NCBI RefSeq assembly: GCF_945859685.1
Contig: NC_079147.1
Coordinates: 15,293,289-15,357,288, forward strand
Source: Eupeodes corollae
Lineage: Eukaryota > Arthropoda > Insecta > Diptera > Syrphidae
Reading direction: 5' to 3'
DNA length: 64,000 bases
Shown: positions 1 to 11,399 of the stretch, piece after piece
Numbering within the stretch: position 1 is the first letter of the stretch
Layout: each line of letters opens with the position of its first letter
Made by a program: the position numbers and the translations under genes
The notes under the pieces: model-generated
Database searches by the model: none
Told to the model about the DNA's origin: nothing
Seen by the model: the letters and a program-made list of their open reading frames with translations, nothing else

Positions 1-545
1 CTTTATAGCAGTCTAGGCCCTCCGCTAATTCTTCGGCCGCACGTGGTCTGTTAAGGGACCTAAAATTCCACGTGCATATCCGAAGTTCGTTGTACTTAAT
101 TCGTTTGCGTAGGTTGTCAACAGTAAATCTGTCTGTATCCGAGGCTTGTTGGTGCTTCGCAACTATGAAGTCACCCCGACGGCACAGCCATCAACCTGGA
201 GGGCCAGATCCTTAGTATAACTCCTAGGACGGGGACCCAGATAAGCCGCTCCTCACAGGCCTGGGCTCCGAATATGAAGAAGAAGTTCTATAAGGTGTTC
301 ACTAAGTAGTTCAACCTTACTGGAACTGTAGACGCCACCGTTAATTCCATCAAGGGAATTCCTCCGCTGCCGTCTGGAGCTCTCTCGTTTGTTGCCCCAA
401 CAACTTTCCACTGGGGTTAGAACCCAATCTCCAGTTGAGGTACTAGGCACCCGATGCTCACCACGGGGATGTGAGAGTAGGAGTTGATAGACGAGGAAAA
501 ACCTGTGGACGCTTGTGTCCTCTTGAATGCATATGTCTACCACTT
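1..545 (-). mobile_element. RTE-like LINE, 5' region and start of endonuclease (copy cut by window edge)
   Basis: On the minus strand this is the 5' end of a non-LTR retrotransposon that runs off the left edge. About 400 nt matches the 5' region of the copy at 62033-64000, which points the opposite way. The reading frame near positions 110-1 encodes NELRICTWNFRSLNRPRAAE, the opening of an APE-type endonuclease, and the other copy carries the same stretch RPRAAE. The outer end near 545 coincides with the end of similarity to the second copy, so it is probably the true 5' end of the element. RTE is assigned from the endonuclease and reverse-transcriptase wording of the longer copies in this window. 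Confidence 0.7.
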
Positions 546-3279
546 AAACATCGCTTGTCGCTAAAGAACTCCAAAAAAATGTTAGTCTCATTTTTTTTAA
601 AGGAGATTACTTTTTTCCTTTCTGGTTCTGCAAAAAACCATCAATTGTATTAAGAAATCAAAATATTTTGAACTTGGATTTTTCAATCCAAATTTGAATT
701 TCCTTATCCCAAAACAAAAAACAAGAGAAAACTTAAGATTGTATGTCCCGTGATCCCATTTCAACTGAACCTAAATATCTTAGAACTGCTATATTCCAAT
801 TTTGGTCATTGGAGTCTATTAAGACGACTTATTTTGAAGATTCTATTTTTTTTCTTACTGCCACTCATTTAAACAAAATATAAAATGACATATTTTTTTT
901 CTTTCATTTTAACCATTTACTTGGCAAAATATCAACACCGTCTTTTATTCCTTGTCCATGAAAACATTAAATAATCATCTGTCCTACAACTAGAGTCCGG
1001 TGTTGGCCTTCATCAACGAGTGTTAGACCCTTTCCAGACTGCTTTTCGACGATTTGCTTATAAAAACACTTTAGTCATCTTAGTTCACACTATTTTTTTA
1101 ATCTAAGCGTGATCTGTAACGGTTTCCTTTACCAATACATTAACTATAAAGGACTTTCTGGTCTAGTTTCTCTTTCCTCATGCGAGTTAGGTGACTAGTC
1201 TACTACGCCAAAGAGATTAAATGATATTAAAATACTCAGAAACAATCCCTGAAACAAAGAACCTTACCTCAGCCATCAGTGACGATAGTTGTACTACATT
1301 TTAGTTTTTTCTTGGTTGAGATATGACCATAAAGTAGCTTTCAAACTCTCGTTCTACCTCTCAATCAAGTCTTTCTCTCTACCCAAAGGTTACAAAATTA
1401 CTTAATATATGCTAAATGTTAAATATTTCATCAAGAGCTAAGCTAAAATAAAGTTTCTAATGGGTCAACGACTTAATTGCATCAAATCATAAAATAAGAA
1501 AAACAAGTTTTTGTTAAGCTTCTGAGAGGCTAGACTATCTAAATTTAAAAATAGTAACTCAACCGAAATTGTGTTCAAACTATCTTAACTTGTTTTGTTG
1601 TATATTTTATTCCTCTTAAGATTGATTCTGCAAGAAGTTGTATACCCCATAGTTGTGGCTAGACTACAGACTACAGTAAAAATTCTTTTTTGAAAACCTT
1701 GCATAATCTGTTAAGTCAACCATAAATGTATTTCAGGTTTGACGTGAATCAAAAAGAAGTAAAGTACCTCTTTACATGATCAAAAAGCCTCCCATTAACA
1801 CCAAGTCAATTTTGTTTGAATTCCACGACCTTGAGGTATTATTTCCATTCACTTATAATAATTCTATTCGCAGACGTTCAATTTGTTTTTCTTGTTGTTG
1901 TTGTTTTTGTTTTTGTTGTGTTTTTGATTACCTCTAGACCATTCTTTTGACTAATTGATTGGCTAGAGAAATCGACTTCAAAATGATGAAAAAATCAACT
2001 ACAAAGACCAGCGACGACGTGCAAATAATTTTAAAGTTTTTGATTTTCTTTAACGACTCAATTTCGGCTTTGAATTGCCTTGATTTCGCTTTCCGTATTG
2101 TTTGAGTTTAAGTGCGCGTTTGCGCCAACTAACAAATATGCATAAAGAAGTAAACACTTGAATATTTGCGACGACGACGACGAGTTTGGTTTTAGATGAT
2201 GTCGTAGTCGCTGCTGGCAATAATAATAATAATTGTAAATTGTATTCTTATCATTTTTATTTGCTTATCGCTTGCAATTTTATAGAAACCTTCATATGTA
2301 CATACAAAGTACTATTTTTTTGATTAGTCATTGTGTTTAATTTTAATTTCAAGAATAATAATTTTAATTAAAACGAAAAGAACAACGCATCTAGCTTTGT
2401 TTTGTTTTTGTATTCTTTTGAGTAGAAGGGAGTTTATTGAGTTAAAGAATGTTTAGAGGGAACACTTTTAATGAGGCGGAATTAAACATTATTTTTATTT
2501 TGGTAAAATAATTATGTGCAATTTTTTTTAATTAAGAAAAGTGGAGCAATATGTAACGTATTTGAAATATAGGGTAAAGAATCAAGTTAATTTGGCTTTG
2601 GGGTGGAATACTTTTAGCTACCCTCAGAACTTAAAAACAACGATATGGAAATATCTTTAAAGATAATCTAAAAAGAAAACATTTTAAATAATTAACACTT
2701 GAAAGCTGAGTAATATTTTGATTCTGAGTCTCAACGAACATAAACAATAATAAATTAGGTTGCGCAACAGTTCGTTAAGAACTAGGGCTTACAACTATTC
2801 TTAACAACCTAAATTTTTACGCCAATTAAACCCAAAACCTCTACCATTACAGTGGGCAGGTTCAGGCAACATAAGGGACTAGAAAGTTATTGAAGTTCCT
2901 AGTATCTGATTGGACCAGCTGCCAAAAAAATTACCTTCCAATTAAGGCAACTTTAATGAAAAGTTGACTGAAAAGTTACTTAAGAAAAATCTGTCTAACT
3001 ATCAAGTCGAGTCTACTTTTGTCAAAATGACAGTTGATCATGTTTTTTCATTAAACACAAAAATTAACTTTATTTTGTTATTCAACCCTATTGTGAGTTT
3101 CACGTGACCAAGATTCCACTAGAAAAATAAACCTTTTTCGAAAGATTTCTCTTATTGGGAACACTCAATTCGGGCGGAATGAAATGCCATTTGGCGCTAA
3201 AATTTCCACTTATTTTTTAGAGGTGAACAGATTAAGTTGGAAGAGTTACAAATTGAAATGATGAGACAAGAAAGAAAAA
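546..3279. other. No gene recognised; AT-rich intergenic DNA
   Basis: No convincing reading frame, RNA gene or element was recognised here. The stretch is AT-rich with T and A runs, a short (GAC)n patch near 2170-2182 and a TTG/TTTTG simple-sequence patch near 1890-1925. It may hold decayed transposon sequence that I cannot identify. Confidence 0.4.
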
Positions 3280-3760
3280 ATTATGACTTACGAGCAAAAG
3301 ATTTAAACTGAATGAACCCTTCCTGTTGTAAAACAGATGTTTATTGACTGCCGGTCAAACGATATTTGCATGGGTCCCATCAATACATCCAAAAACACCT
3401 GGTAGGTTGTGTTTTCCATAAATTGTTTGAGTAATTTCATGCTCTTCATCTGGAATTGGGGAAGTAATCCACTGAGGGCAAAGCGTCTCTTCAAATATGT
3501 CGAGAACTTCTGATAGTACCAGACTAAAAGTGCTTTGCGATAACCAAATTTTATAGTCCTTACCCACTCCTTTTTGATAGTCACCTTCGGCAAAAAATTG
3601 CAAACAAGAGGCAAGCTTAACAATGGGTTGTATAGCTAGTTTTTGTTTCGGTAGAGGCAAGGTATTTGTAAGGACATCTAGCAGAAACTTTAAAGTTGGT
3701 TTGTTGAGCCTATAATGCTGTTGAAAAGTATACTCTTCATTCTCACAATGGTTCACGCAA
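3280..3760 (-). pseudogene. PIF/Harbinger transposase fragment
   Basis: The minus-strand frame starting at 3756 reads as the N-terminal half of a HARBI1-like transposase (DDE_Tnp_4 fold). It has a helix-turn-helix-like start (RLNKPTLKFLLDVL), then the GVFGCIDGTHANIV block that contains the first catalytic Asp of the DDE triad. A TGA follows at once, and the same frame resumes with PAVNKHLFYNRKG, which is the normal continuation. So one in-frame stop breaks the gene, and the C-terminal half with the other two catalytic residues is missing. No terminal inverted repeats were seen. This is a dead fragment. Confidence 0.8.
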
Positions 3761-3990
3761 CTCCAAAGGATTAGAATGATCCCTTAAGTGCCTTCGAATG
3801 GCTCGTTCTTCTATCCTTTTTTCTTCCTCCAAGACCATTCGCAGTGCAATGCTTATCATTATTTATTTCCTTTTACATTTTCTTGTAAATTATTAATCTT
3901 TTTATTAATCGTTGACGGTGGTGTCAAAACAAAAATATACTTCACTAGGGTTGTTCCCTATAGACAATAGAACCTTTTTATGTTAAAAAA

Positions 3991-4146
3991 GGTTTTAGAC
4001 AAGGTGAAGCGCTGTCATGTGACTCTTTTAACATCGTGCTTGAAAGCATAGTGCAGAGCTCACACGTCAACACTAGAGGCACTATCTTTCAAAAGTCTGT
4101 CCAATTACTAGCATATGCTGATGACATTGACATAATCGGAAGAACT
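3991..4146 (+). pseudogene. RTE-like LINE reverse transcriptase fragment (palm)
   Basis: In one plus frame this 156-nt stretch encodes GFRQGEALSCDSFNIVLES followed by the catalytic box AYADDIDIIGRT. Both match the RT palm of the RTE-like copies at 27450-29270 and 59160-59990. Sequence on each side does not continue the element, so only this internal piece survives. Confidence 0.75.
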
Positions 4147-4434
4147 TAGCTTTACGTACCGCCACAAACGAAATGATTTCGGGCATGCGTTTAGTTCATT
4201 AGCAACAATTGATCCGAGAATAACTGGAAGAGCGTGACACAAATATTTTGGCTGTCACAAAGATCCTTTACTGTTCTGTCCAGTACTTCCAATAACTTTT
4301 TATGTGCCAATGTGCATTCACCCCGAACAATCAATTTGCATACCTGTAGAATTTTGGCCATTGCTCTATTTTTGGGATGTTGTATATTGGTGTTTCGTTT
4401 ATTTGCATGTCTAATGGTTATTTAAAGGAAGAAG

Positions 4435-4895
4435 GTGCAGTTCATCAGAGCAGGTTTTCTAGATGAAACCAACTCTAAAGCTACATCATTCCGCGATCTT
4501 ATTCTCGCCAAAAGCAATAAAATTAAGATAGAGATAATCTACTGTTCACAGCAATTCTTTGTTGTTGATTTAATTGTGGAACATTTGTACGAACTGTTTC
4601 AGCAAATGCTTCAACGTCGTAATGTTGTGGCTCAAAGCATAGAGCTGTCATTCCCAAACACTACAGTACTTGATTTGCCATCAATAAGCACAAATCTCCA
4701 TCCCTGCAGTTACTCGCACACAGGAATGGTTGAGAGTTGTTAGTCACTAGACCCTGGTTCTCTACAAACTGTTGCGCCACCTAGTTTAAGCACACATTTT
4801 CAATCATGTTGAATGTCTCATTGTAGATTTCTGCAGCCATTTGTAATGATTCAATGGATACTCGCACCAATTCGTTTTGCGTTTTACTCCGTTCA
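4435..4895 (-). pseudogene. Helitron helicase fragment, split by a SINE
   Basis: On the minus strand, reading from 4890 down, the frames give QMAAEIYNETFNMIENVCL. After an 88-nt interruption they give GDLCLLMANQVL, LGMTALCFEPQHYDVEA and TNVPQLNQQQRIA. This is the region just before the Walker A motif of the PIF1-like helicase of Helitrons; compare IYNESLIMIEDICIL in the copy at 49380. Frameshifts and the missing ATPase motifs mark it as a remnant. The interruption is a SINE tail (4699-4786). Confidence 0.75.
4699..4786 (+). mobile_element. 5'-truncated tRNA-SINE inserted in a Helitron
   Basis: The block from ACTCGCACACAGGAATGG to GCGCCACCTAGTTTAA is nearly identical to the 3' half of the full SINE at 5845-6130. 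It interrupts the minus-strand Helitron helicase. The flanks TAAGCACAAATCTC (4685-4698) and TAAGCACACATTTTC (4787-4801) look like an imperfect target-site duplication, as expected from LINE-driven retroposition. Confidence 0.75.
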
Positions 4896-4911
4896 CTTAG
4901 AATCTTTCAAT

Positions 4912-5460
4912 CTAATTTAAAATCGTTTAAGGATTTTACAATTTCCGCTTGTTATAGTTAGTCGTTAGTGTGAAATAATATCCCCTTACAAATATGACCT
5001 TTTATCAATTTAAAGGTAGATATCTTTTCCATTTCATATCAAATAAAGAAAATAAAAATACTGGGTCATCATTTCAAACATTTTAATATGTGTTTATAAA
5101 TAGGTACTTAAGGTGGATGTGGCTCTACAGTTGGGAATGGTCTTCTTCTTCTAAACCTTCTGTTTAAAAATTTAATTCAAGGTATGCTGCTTGGCAGCGG
5201 CGTATACTTTATCTTGCCCTTATTGACCCTAACCCCTTTTTTTGCCCACCATGAAAGCCCCAGTAACATGAATCTTTATTTTATTCAAATATTTTTTTGT
5301 TGTATTAATATAGGAAAACTATTTCTTTATTGGTTTGTTTTAATCAACCTTCACTATTACTTTTTGTAGGTCCTCCTTACAGCCCTGAAGTCTTCATAGT
5401 CCAAAAAACTGTGGCAAATAGCTTTATTTATACAGGGTTTTCCAATAAGAGGTTTCACTT
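4912..5460. repeat. Dispersed repeat, copy 1 (pair with 8990-9541)
   Basis: This block and 8990-9541 share the same order of similar segments in direct orientation: TTTAAAATCG, CAATTTCCGCTT, GTCGTTAGTGTGAAAT, TTCATTTCAAACATTTTA, CCTTCTGTTTAAA, AACCTTCACTATTACTTTTTGTAGGT, and finally TTTATACAGG followed by TTCAATAAGAGGTTTCA in copy 2 (TTCCAATAAGAGGTTTCA here). No coding frame was recognised. The terminal motif resembles ends of Tc1-like or MITE elements. Confidence 0.65.
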
Positions 5461-5844
5461 TCATGGCAATGTCTGTACGGCTATGGATGTTTAGGTAGGT
5501 TTATATTTATTCTACAATGAGCAGTGAGTAGGATTGTCACTATGCTTAGGTTATTCCTCCTTTTAGGCTATTGCAGTCTTTCAAACGTTGTTGCTTTTAA
5601 TTATGTTTTTGCCTGTATAATTTTTGGGAGTTAATTGTAGGTATTAAGAGTTTGAGACTCCTCGTCGTTCTTGTTTTTGTATATAATAACGCTTTATTCT
5701 ATTCCTCAGCAAAGTTCAGGTCCTATCAGTAGAGTTGTGTTACCTGTTATCTTTAAAGAGTTTGCATATGCATTAACCTGAACATCGACATGGCCTGGCA
5801 CTCAATGAAGTGACAATAATGTTCTTGCTAAGTTGTTCAGTGTA

Positions 5845-6130
5845 GTACCCGTAGCCTGATGGTTAGTGCGTTGGACTGTCAAGCAAGGGTTCTTGGGTTC
5901 AATCCCTGCTTTTTTAACGGGGATTGCATCTTGCGAAGAATTGACAAATCCTCTAAGAGTAATAATTCTTGTCATGAAAAAGTGCTTTCTCATATTAGCC
6001 GATCGGTTTCGGCCTAAAACGGTAGGTCCCTTCTATCTCTGACAACATTACTCGCACACAGGAATGGTTGAGAGTTGTAAGTCACTAGGCCCTGGTTCTT
6101 CATTGACTGTTGCGCCACTTAATTTATTTT
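5845..6130 (+). mobile_element. tRNA-derived SINE (tRNA-Asp-like head)
   Basis: The head contains an A-box-like TAGCCTGATGG (5852-5862), an anticodon-loop-like CTGTCAA with GTC (5876-5882) and a B-box GGTTCAATCCC (5896-5906). The spacing fits an RNA polymerase III promoter. The 3' acceptor arm does not close, and about 220 nt of unrelated body follows, so this is a SINE and not a tRNA gene. The 3' end (AGGCCCTGGT then GACTGTTGCGCCACTTAATTTA) is very like the 3' end of the RTE-like LINE at 29560-29635. Confidence 0.75.
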
Positions 6131-6139
6131 GTTTAAGTT

Positions 6140-8989
6140 GTTCAGTGTGTCAAAACAGTACCGACACTATTTTTAATTTATTCGAGAAAGTGAGGGTTTT
6201 GAGTCCAGCTTGACTATCTGACTTAAAAGCTTTGGTGGCCTAGATAATTAAGTTATGCGATTTCAACAATACGGCACCACAGACCATACTGTCGATATAA
6301 TAGTCTTATTTTAAACTGAATTGATAAAAATGTATTATGCCGATATATAGTCCTACCAATTGGTTACCTTGATCGTGATATTTAGCATCTGGGGACTGTA
6401 ACCGAATGGGCGGTGTTTTGACAACTAAAAATTATTAATTTTATTACATCCAAATAAAAGAAATTCAAAATCAAAGTAAACAAACAAACAAAAAAAAAAC
6501 ACCACCAACTAGGACAAGACCGACGACGACGACTCAACTGCTACTGCAGTTGTTTATATTTCGAAAAAGTACAGTAATGCTACCTCGCTCACCCTCTACA
6601 GGGGTAAGCTTAGTGACAAAAATTCTCCTTCTGGTCAGAAAAAATTATGGCTGACATACGAATCACAATTGAGTGATTGTCAGCAAGTTCCCATAATGTG
6701 AGAATGTTTAGAGGGAATGTTGCGAAGGTGGGGAAACTCACCTCTGTTGCGTGACACAATTAGGATGCGATCGGTGTCATGACATATATGAATCCGACTC
6801 GCATCCAAAAGACGTTTGCAACAAGTGCGTAAAACACACCCACCAATGTTCACACCCACATAAAAAGATTAATAATTGCGTTATAACATTAATGTAATAA
6901 TGCGTAATCTAGTGGGTGTGAAACGAGACAAAGGCTGGAAAATCCTGGTTAGGTAGTGTTAGTGAGATGGGTAGAGCTAGGGTTCTTGAGTAAATGCCGT
7001 CGGCAAGTACCTTCTTTTCAAAATTATCTACCCTTGGATAAGGAAGACCAGAAGAATTTGAAGAAGGTACCGCCAACCGACCGCTCAAGGAACCTAGTTC
7101 GAGAATAATCTCAATTCGTAAGTAGGTTTTCAATAAGGCAAATATGTTATAAATCAGTTTTTTTTATAGTTTTTTTATTAAGACATATCCGCCAGCGCTG
7201 ATTTTGGTCACATCGAGATAGGATGTACGTACCTATAATATCAACCTTAAAATAAAGATAGTGAAAGATCAAATTTTATTTTTTATATGTATATACATAT
7301 ATATATATACATACGTCTACGAATTGGTTAGTAAGGTAAGCTCCAATTAAATAAAATTCAAGTGAAAATAGATAATAAAAAGCATATTTTTTTGTGCATT
7401 TAGGCCGTTAAAAAAATTTTCTTTTGACGGCCTCAAATCTGTGTTTTTAAAGGAAACAGGAAATTAACGTGCGGGAAATCCCAGTAAAAAAACCTTAATC
7501 GTCTCGCCAATCAACCAAAAAACAAAGGAAAACCTAACAGTCATAATACATATATATACAATTATAAAAGTGCTTTTTTTTACTCTTTTAAATTCAAAAA
7601 TTTAAACAACTTGAATCTTTTTATTGTTCAATTTAAATTTTTTTGTACAGTGATAATTTAACATTTTTTTCTGTTTAACATTCAAATTGAAAAAAGTAAT
7701 TTTGATAAAATAAGAAAGTGGTGTATATACATACCTACCTTATACATATATATATATATATTCATATACATATATATATATAAGTGTAGATTTACCTTAG
7801 TGCGAATTATATTTCTTTTGGAAAAAGTGGTAATATTTATATATTATTTCAAATAAAAATACAAAAAATAAGGCGTACTAAAGATCGCCACATCGAACCA
7901 CGATTCATCGAGGGAGTGGCCACTACATCGATATTTTGGGGTGAGTGATATTTTTGGTAACTAGTCGCATTGAGACAATTTTAAATATAAATATTGCCCA
8001 TTACTTCCGTAAAATATAATAGTGCTGGTCTATAAATATACCCTACATTTTTTTTACCTAAGCTTTCAAATTTTACTTAAATATTTTTACTTTCAAATTT
8101 TAATTATTTTAAAAAAGTTAAGTTAAATGTGAGATATTTTTTTTTTTAAATGAAATTGGTAATAAAATTTGTCATACGTTAGATACGAAAATATGAATCT
8201 CTAGATTTTTCATTAGAAAGGGGAAGATGAGGCGATGAGGAAATCGAGGTAGAAGGGCGGAGGAAGAGGAACGTTGTTTTTTAAAGGGGTTGTTTAGCGA
8301 GGAAACAACCAGGTAGGGTGGGTAAAGATTATCTCGCGCATCATTGACAGCTAGATGCAAAGCCTGGCATATTTTTTTTTGATAACGAGGAGGTCAAAGG
8401 ATCCACTCCTGAGCTAGCGAGGGATATTTTGTGTGCCAGCAATGACCTCAACAGAGAATAAACTCGTTACAGGACTCTCTTGGCAATCGTTGTTTCTTCA
8501 CTTACGTACAGAACCAATTAAATACTATATGGGACCTTAATTACCTTAGTTGTGTTTTAGATTCAAAGGTTGAAAGATTCGGATGAAAATTTGCTTGCCA
8601 GAGAGAGAGAGAGATAGACAGACAGACAGGGTCTTGATTGTTGGTCCTTTGTGTATGGAAGAAGTGTAGAATTTCAACAACGAGTTTTATTAGCTGTATA
8701 GCATCACCCTCCAGCAAAACATATATGACTTACATTTTTGTTTTGTTCAATTGATTTTCTTGTCTAAAACATTAGCCCATATTTGTGCATGCTTTCTTAT
8801 GTTGAAAGATCCAACCAGGGCGTACATTCTCCTCAGTATACATAACATGTCTCTTTCAAAAATATATTTTAAACTTAATTTAGCAATCAGTATGTTTTGG
8901 ATTCTAAAAACAACCACCAATATCAGCACAAAATTTAAGAGATTCAGGGATCAATACCTTTGCGTCCCTACACTTACTACCATCCAAAA
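6140..8989. other. No gene recognised; AT-rich with microsatellites
   Basis: No gene or element was recognised. The stretch holds TA-rich simple repeats (about 7283-7312 and 7741-7786) and a GA/GACA repeat (about 8601-8632). A GC-richer patch near 7875-7940 ends in a good splice-donor-like GGGGTGAGTGAT. Confidence 0.4.
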
Positions 8990-9541
8990 TAATTTAAAAT
9001 CGTTAAGGCATTTAACAATTTCCGCTTCTAAAAGTTGGTCGTTAGTGTGAAATATATTCTAACAAATAATATGACCATCTAACAAGTTAAAGATAGGTAT
9101 CTAAATACCAAATAGACAAAACAAAAACATTGATTCTTCATTTCAAACATTTTAGTATGAATTTATAAATAGATACATTACAGTTAGGAATGGTTTCTAC
9201 TTTCTCTAGTATCGTTGCCTGTACTTATTGCGGAGACAAAATAACCTTCTGTTTAAAACTTTAATATAAAGTGTGCTTTTTTGCTGGCAGCCCTGTTCGA
9301 CCCTAGACCCATTTTGTTGGCCTCCAGAAAAGCCCCATTCTTATAAATATAGGAAAACTATTTGTTTGTTTGTTTTAATTAACCTTCACTATTACTTTTT
9401 GTAGGTGCACCTTAACTGCCCTGAATTCTTTTTATTCCACAAAAATTCTATTAAAAAACTTCGTTATTTCGAAAGAATCCGACAAAGCTAAACTTAAGCA
9501 AATAATTTTATTTATACAGGATGTTTCAATAAGAGGTTTCA
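8990..9541. repeat. Dispersed repeat, copy 2 (pair with 4912-5460)
   Basis: Direct-orientation counterpart of 4912-5460, with the same shared blocks in the same order and many small differences. It ends with TTTATACAGGATGTTTCAATAAGAGGTTTCAA. The divergence suggests two old insertions of one family and not a recent duplication. Confidence 0.65.
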
Positions 9542-9953
9542 ATTTCCTGATGTTGAGGTAGGTGATTATTCAGTTTACTGTGGCCAATGAACTGAGGTTT
9601 TTTAACCTCATGCTTATGAAGTCTTTAAATCGTTCTTGGTTTTACTTTCCAAGTAACGCCTGTCTCATTTTTGGAAGTTCTTGCGTTTGTATTTAATCAC
9701 GTTTTTTCCTATTATCTTATTGTTATTATATATACGCTTTCACTTGAACACCGAAATTTTAACGACCAATTTTACTGGCTATATAGCTCCTTAAGTGGCT
9801 AGAATACTTGGAACGTAAAGGCATCTGATGTTACCAGACTGCACAAAATTGGACCTTAAAAAGTTGGAAATGCTTGACGATTTAGATATTTGTGTAATAC
9901 TAAAAAGAAACAGAGTATGACGAATTCTGCTAACCGGTAGGTAGAGCAGCTTC

Positions 9954-10453
9954 TTATTCGTAGACCCAGTTCTCGGTAGCTGGAGTCCATGAGACCAATT
10001 CTTTCTCATTGAACCATAGAATAATTTCCTTGTTAGCCGATTGAACAGCATCTGAACCGTGGAGGATATTACGTCCGACTTGGATGCAGAAATCACCACG
10101 GATAGTACCTCGAAGAGAGTCAGCAGGCGACCGGTTTTGACGACGTTCAAGCCTTCCCACACCATTGGAACTACTGGGCCGGAGCTCATGTAATTGACCA
10201 AACCGGGGAAGAATGGACGAGCAGGCAAGTCAGAGTAGTGCTTCTCAAACAAGTTCTTGGAAGCCCACATGAATTTCATGTCGACCAACTTGAAACCCTT
10301 CTGTTCGAAACGCTTGTTGATCTTGCCGACAAGTCCACGCTGGACCGCATCGGGCTTGACCATGATAAAAGTACGTTCCTTGTTTGCTGCGATTGCTGTC
10401 GAGAACAACGAGAAGAATGTCTTTTGAGGGGTGTTGGTTAATTCATAAGGCAT
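9954..10453 (-). pseudogene. awd: awd (nucleoside diphosphate kinase) retrocopy, frameshifted
   Basis: The minus-strand frame from ATG 10453 encodes NDP kinase from ANKERTFIMVKPDAVQRGL through PFFPGLVNYMSSGPVVPMVW to GLNVVKTGR. The frame then changes, and a second frame continues ADSLRGTIRGDFCIQVGRN, ILHGSDAVQSANKE (with the catalytic His) and ends WTPATENWVYE at TAA 9954-9956. Compared with normal awd, about seven codons plus one base (22 nt) are missing at the switch, so the protein is broken. The whole CDS runs without introns, which points to a processed copy, although I see no poly(A) tract or flanking duplication. MVKPDG has become MVKPDA. The N-terminal extension MPYELTNTPQKT is unlike the usual start. 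The active gene would make nucleoside triphosphates from diphosphates; this copy cannot. Confidence 0.85.
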
Positions 10454-11399
10454 CTTGCGTTACTTAGGGTGTTAGTTGAAATTTGCCGGATTTTTTGATT
10501 AATTCTCAAAGGAATTCCAAAAAATTGTATTAAAAGTATTGGCGATTGCATTCTAAATATTATGCCCATCCGTCAGGCAAATCGTGAATACTTTTTACAA
10601 AAAGAGATAGTTATCTTTCGAAGCGCTGCTCTACTAAAAGAAATTTGATCGTTCAATGGAAAAACAATACTGTGATGTCATCGGTTGCTGAATTCTCTCC
10701 TTTCAGAATTTGACGATCTGAAAACTTGCCTGATCAGTTAAACCTACTGAAAATTGAAATTGATTAAAGTTTTCAAAGTTCGTCATCCTGGCTCTCCCAC
10801 TTTTTCAATAAATTGAGTGATCTTACCTACCAAAGTTTAACAATTTAATGAAATTGAAAACATTATGCTTTCTCGGGTTTTAACCGCACTTTTATCAATT
10901 GCTTCCGATGTGAGTTATCTCGAACAAAAATACAACGTAAGTAAGCAATTCATTTATATACATTAATTTACAAAATTGTATACAATTTTTTGAACTTAGA
11001 TGCTATGGCTGTGCCGTCAGCCAGGTTGACAACAAAAGTTAAGAATATTTAAATTTGTGTATGTAATATATTTTCCAATCATGCTCGTTAAGGATGTTTA
11101 TAGTCTCTTGTAGGGTAAGAGTATTTTTCTCGAAAAAATATCGTCTTTGAGTTTTGAATATTGGACAGATACGAATGAAATTTACATAGACAATCTTCTT
11201 TTGATTTCAAGTTGCACAGCGTACAGAATTGGTTAAAACTTCCATTATAAAGACTTCCATTTAAGTTGAGAACATCTTGCTGATTAGGGATATCTCTTCA
11301 TAACTCAGTGAATCCTTAAAATAATTTCTGGACCAAGATTATAGCTGAGCTGACTGTAGATTATTTTACTGAATGAGTCTTTAGCTTCTCTTATCATTT
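10454..11399. other. Mostly unassigned; one candidate signal-peptide exon inside
   Basis: No element recognised. A short plus-strand reading frame with a good splice donor lies at 10865-10936 (separate entry). The rest is AT-rich and shows no gene. Confidence 0.3.
10865..10936 (+). CDS. Candidate first coding exon, secreted cuticle-like protein (uncertain)
   Basis: ATG at 10865 opens 24 codons that end exactly at a consensus donor, AAC|GTAAGTAAG (10937 on). The peptide MLSRVLTALLSIASDVSYLE has a hydrophobic start with a plausible signal-peptidase site before DVSYLEQKYN. That mature start recalls the DVSHL-type N-termini of insect cuticle proteins. No downstream exon was found, so this may be chance. 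Confidence 0.2.

Noticed and set aside
4435..4743. Plus-strand 102-codon ORF MQFIRAGF...
   Set aside because: The minus strand encodes a Helitron helicase over the same stretch, so this is its shadow.
5848..5915. A functional tRNA-Asp gene
   Set aside because: A and B boxes and a GTC loop are present, but the acceptor and D arms do not pair properly and a SINE body with a LINE-like tail follows.
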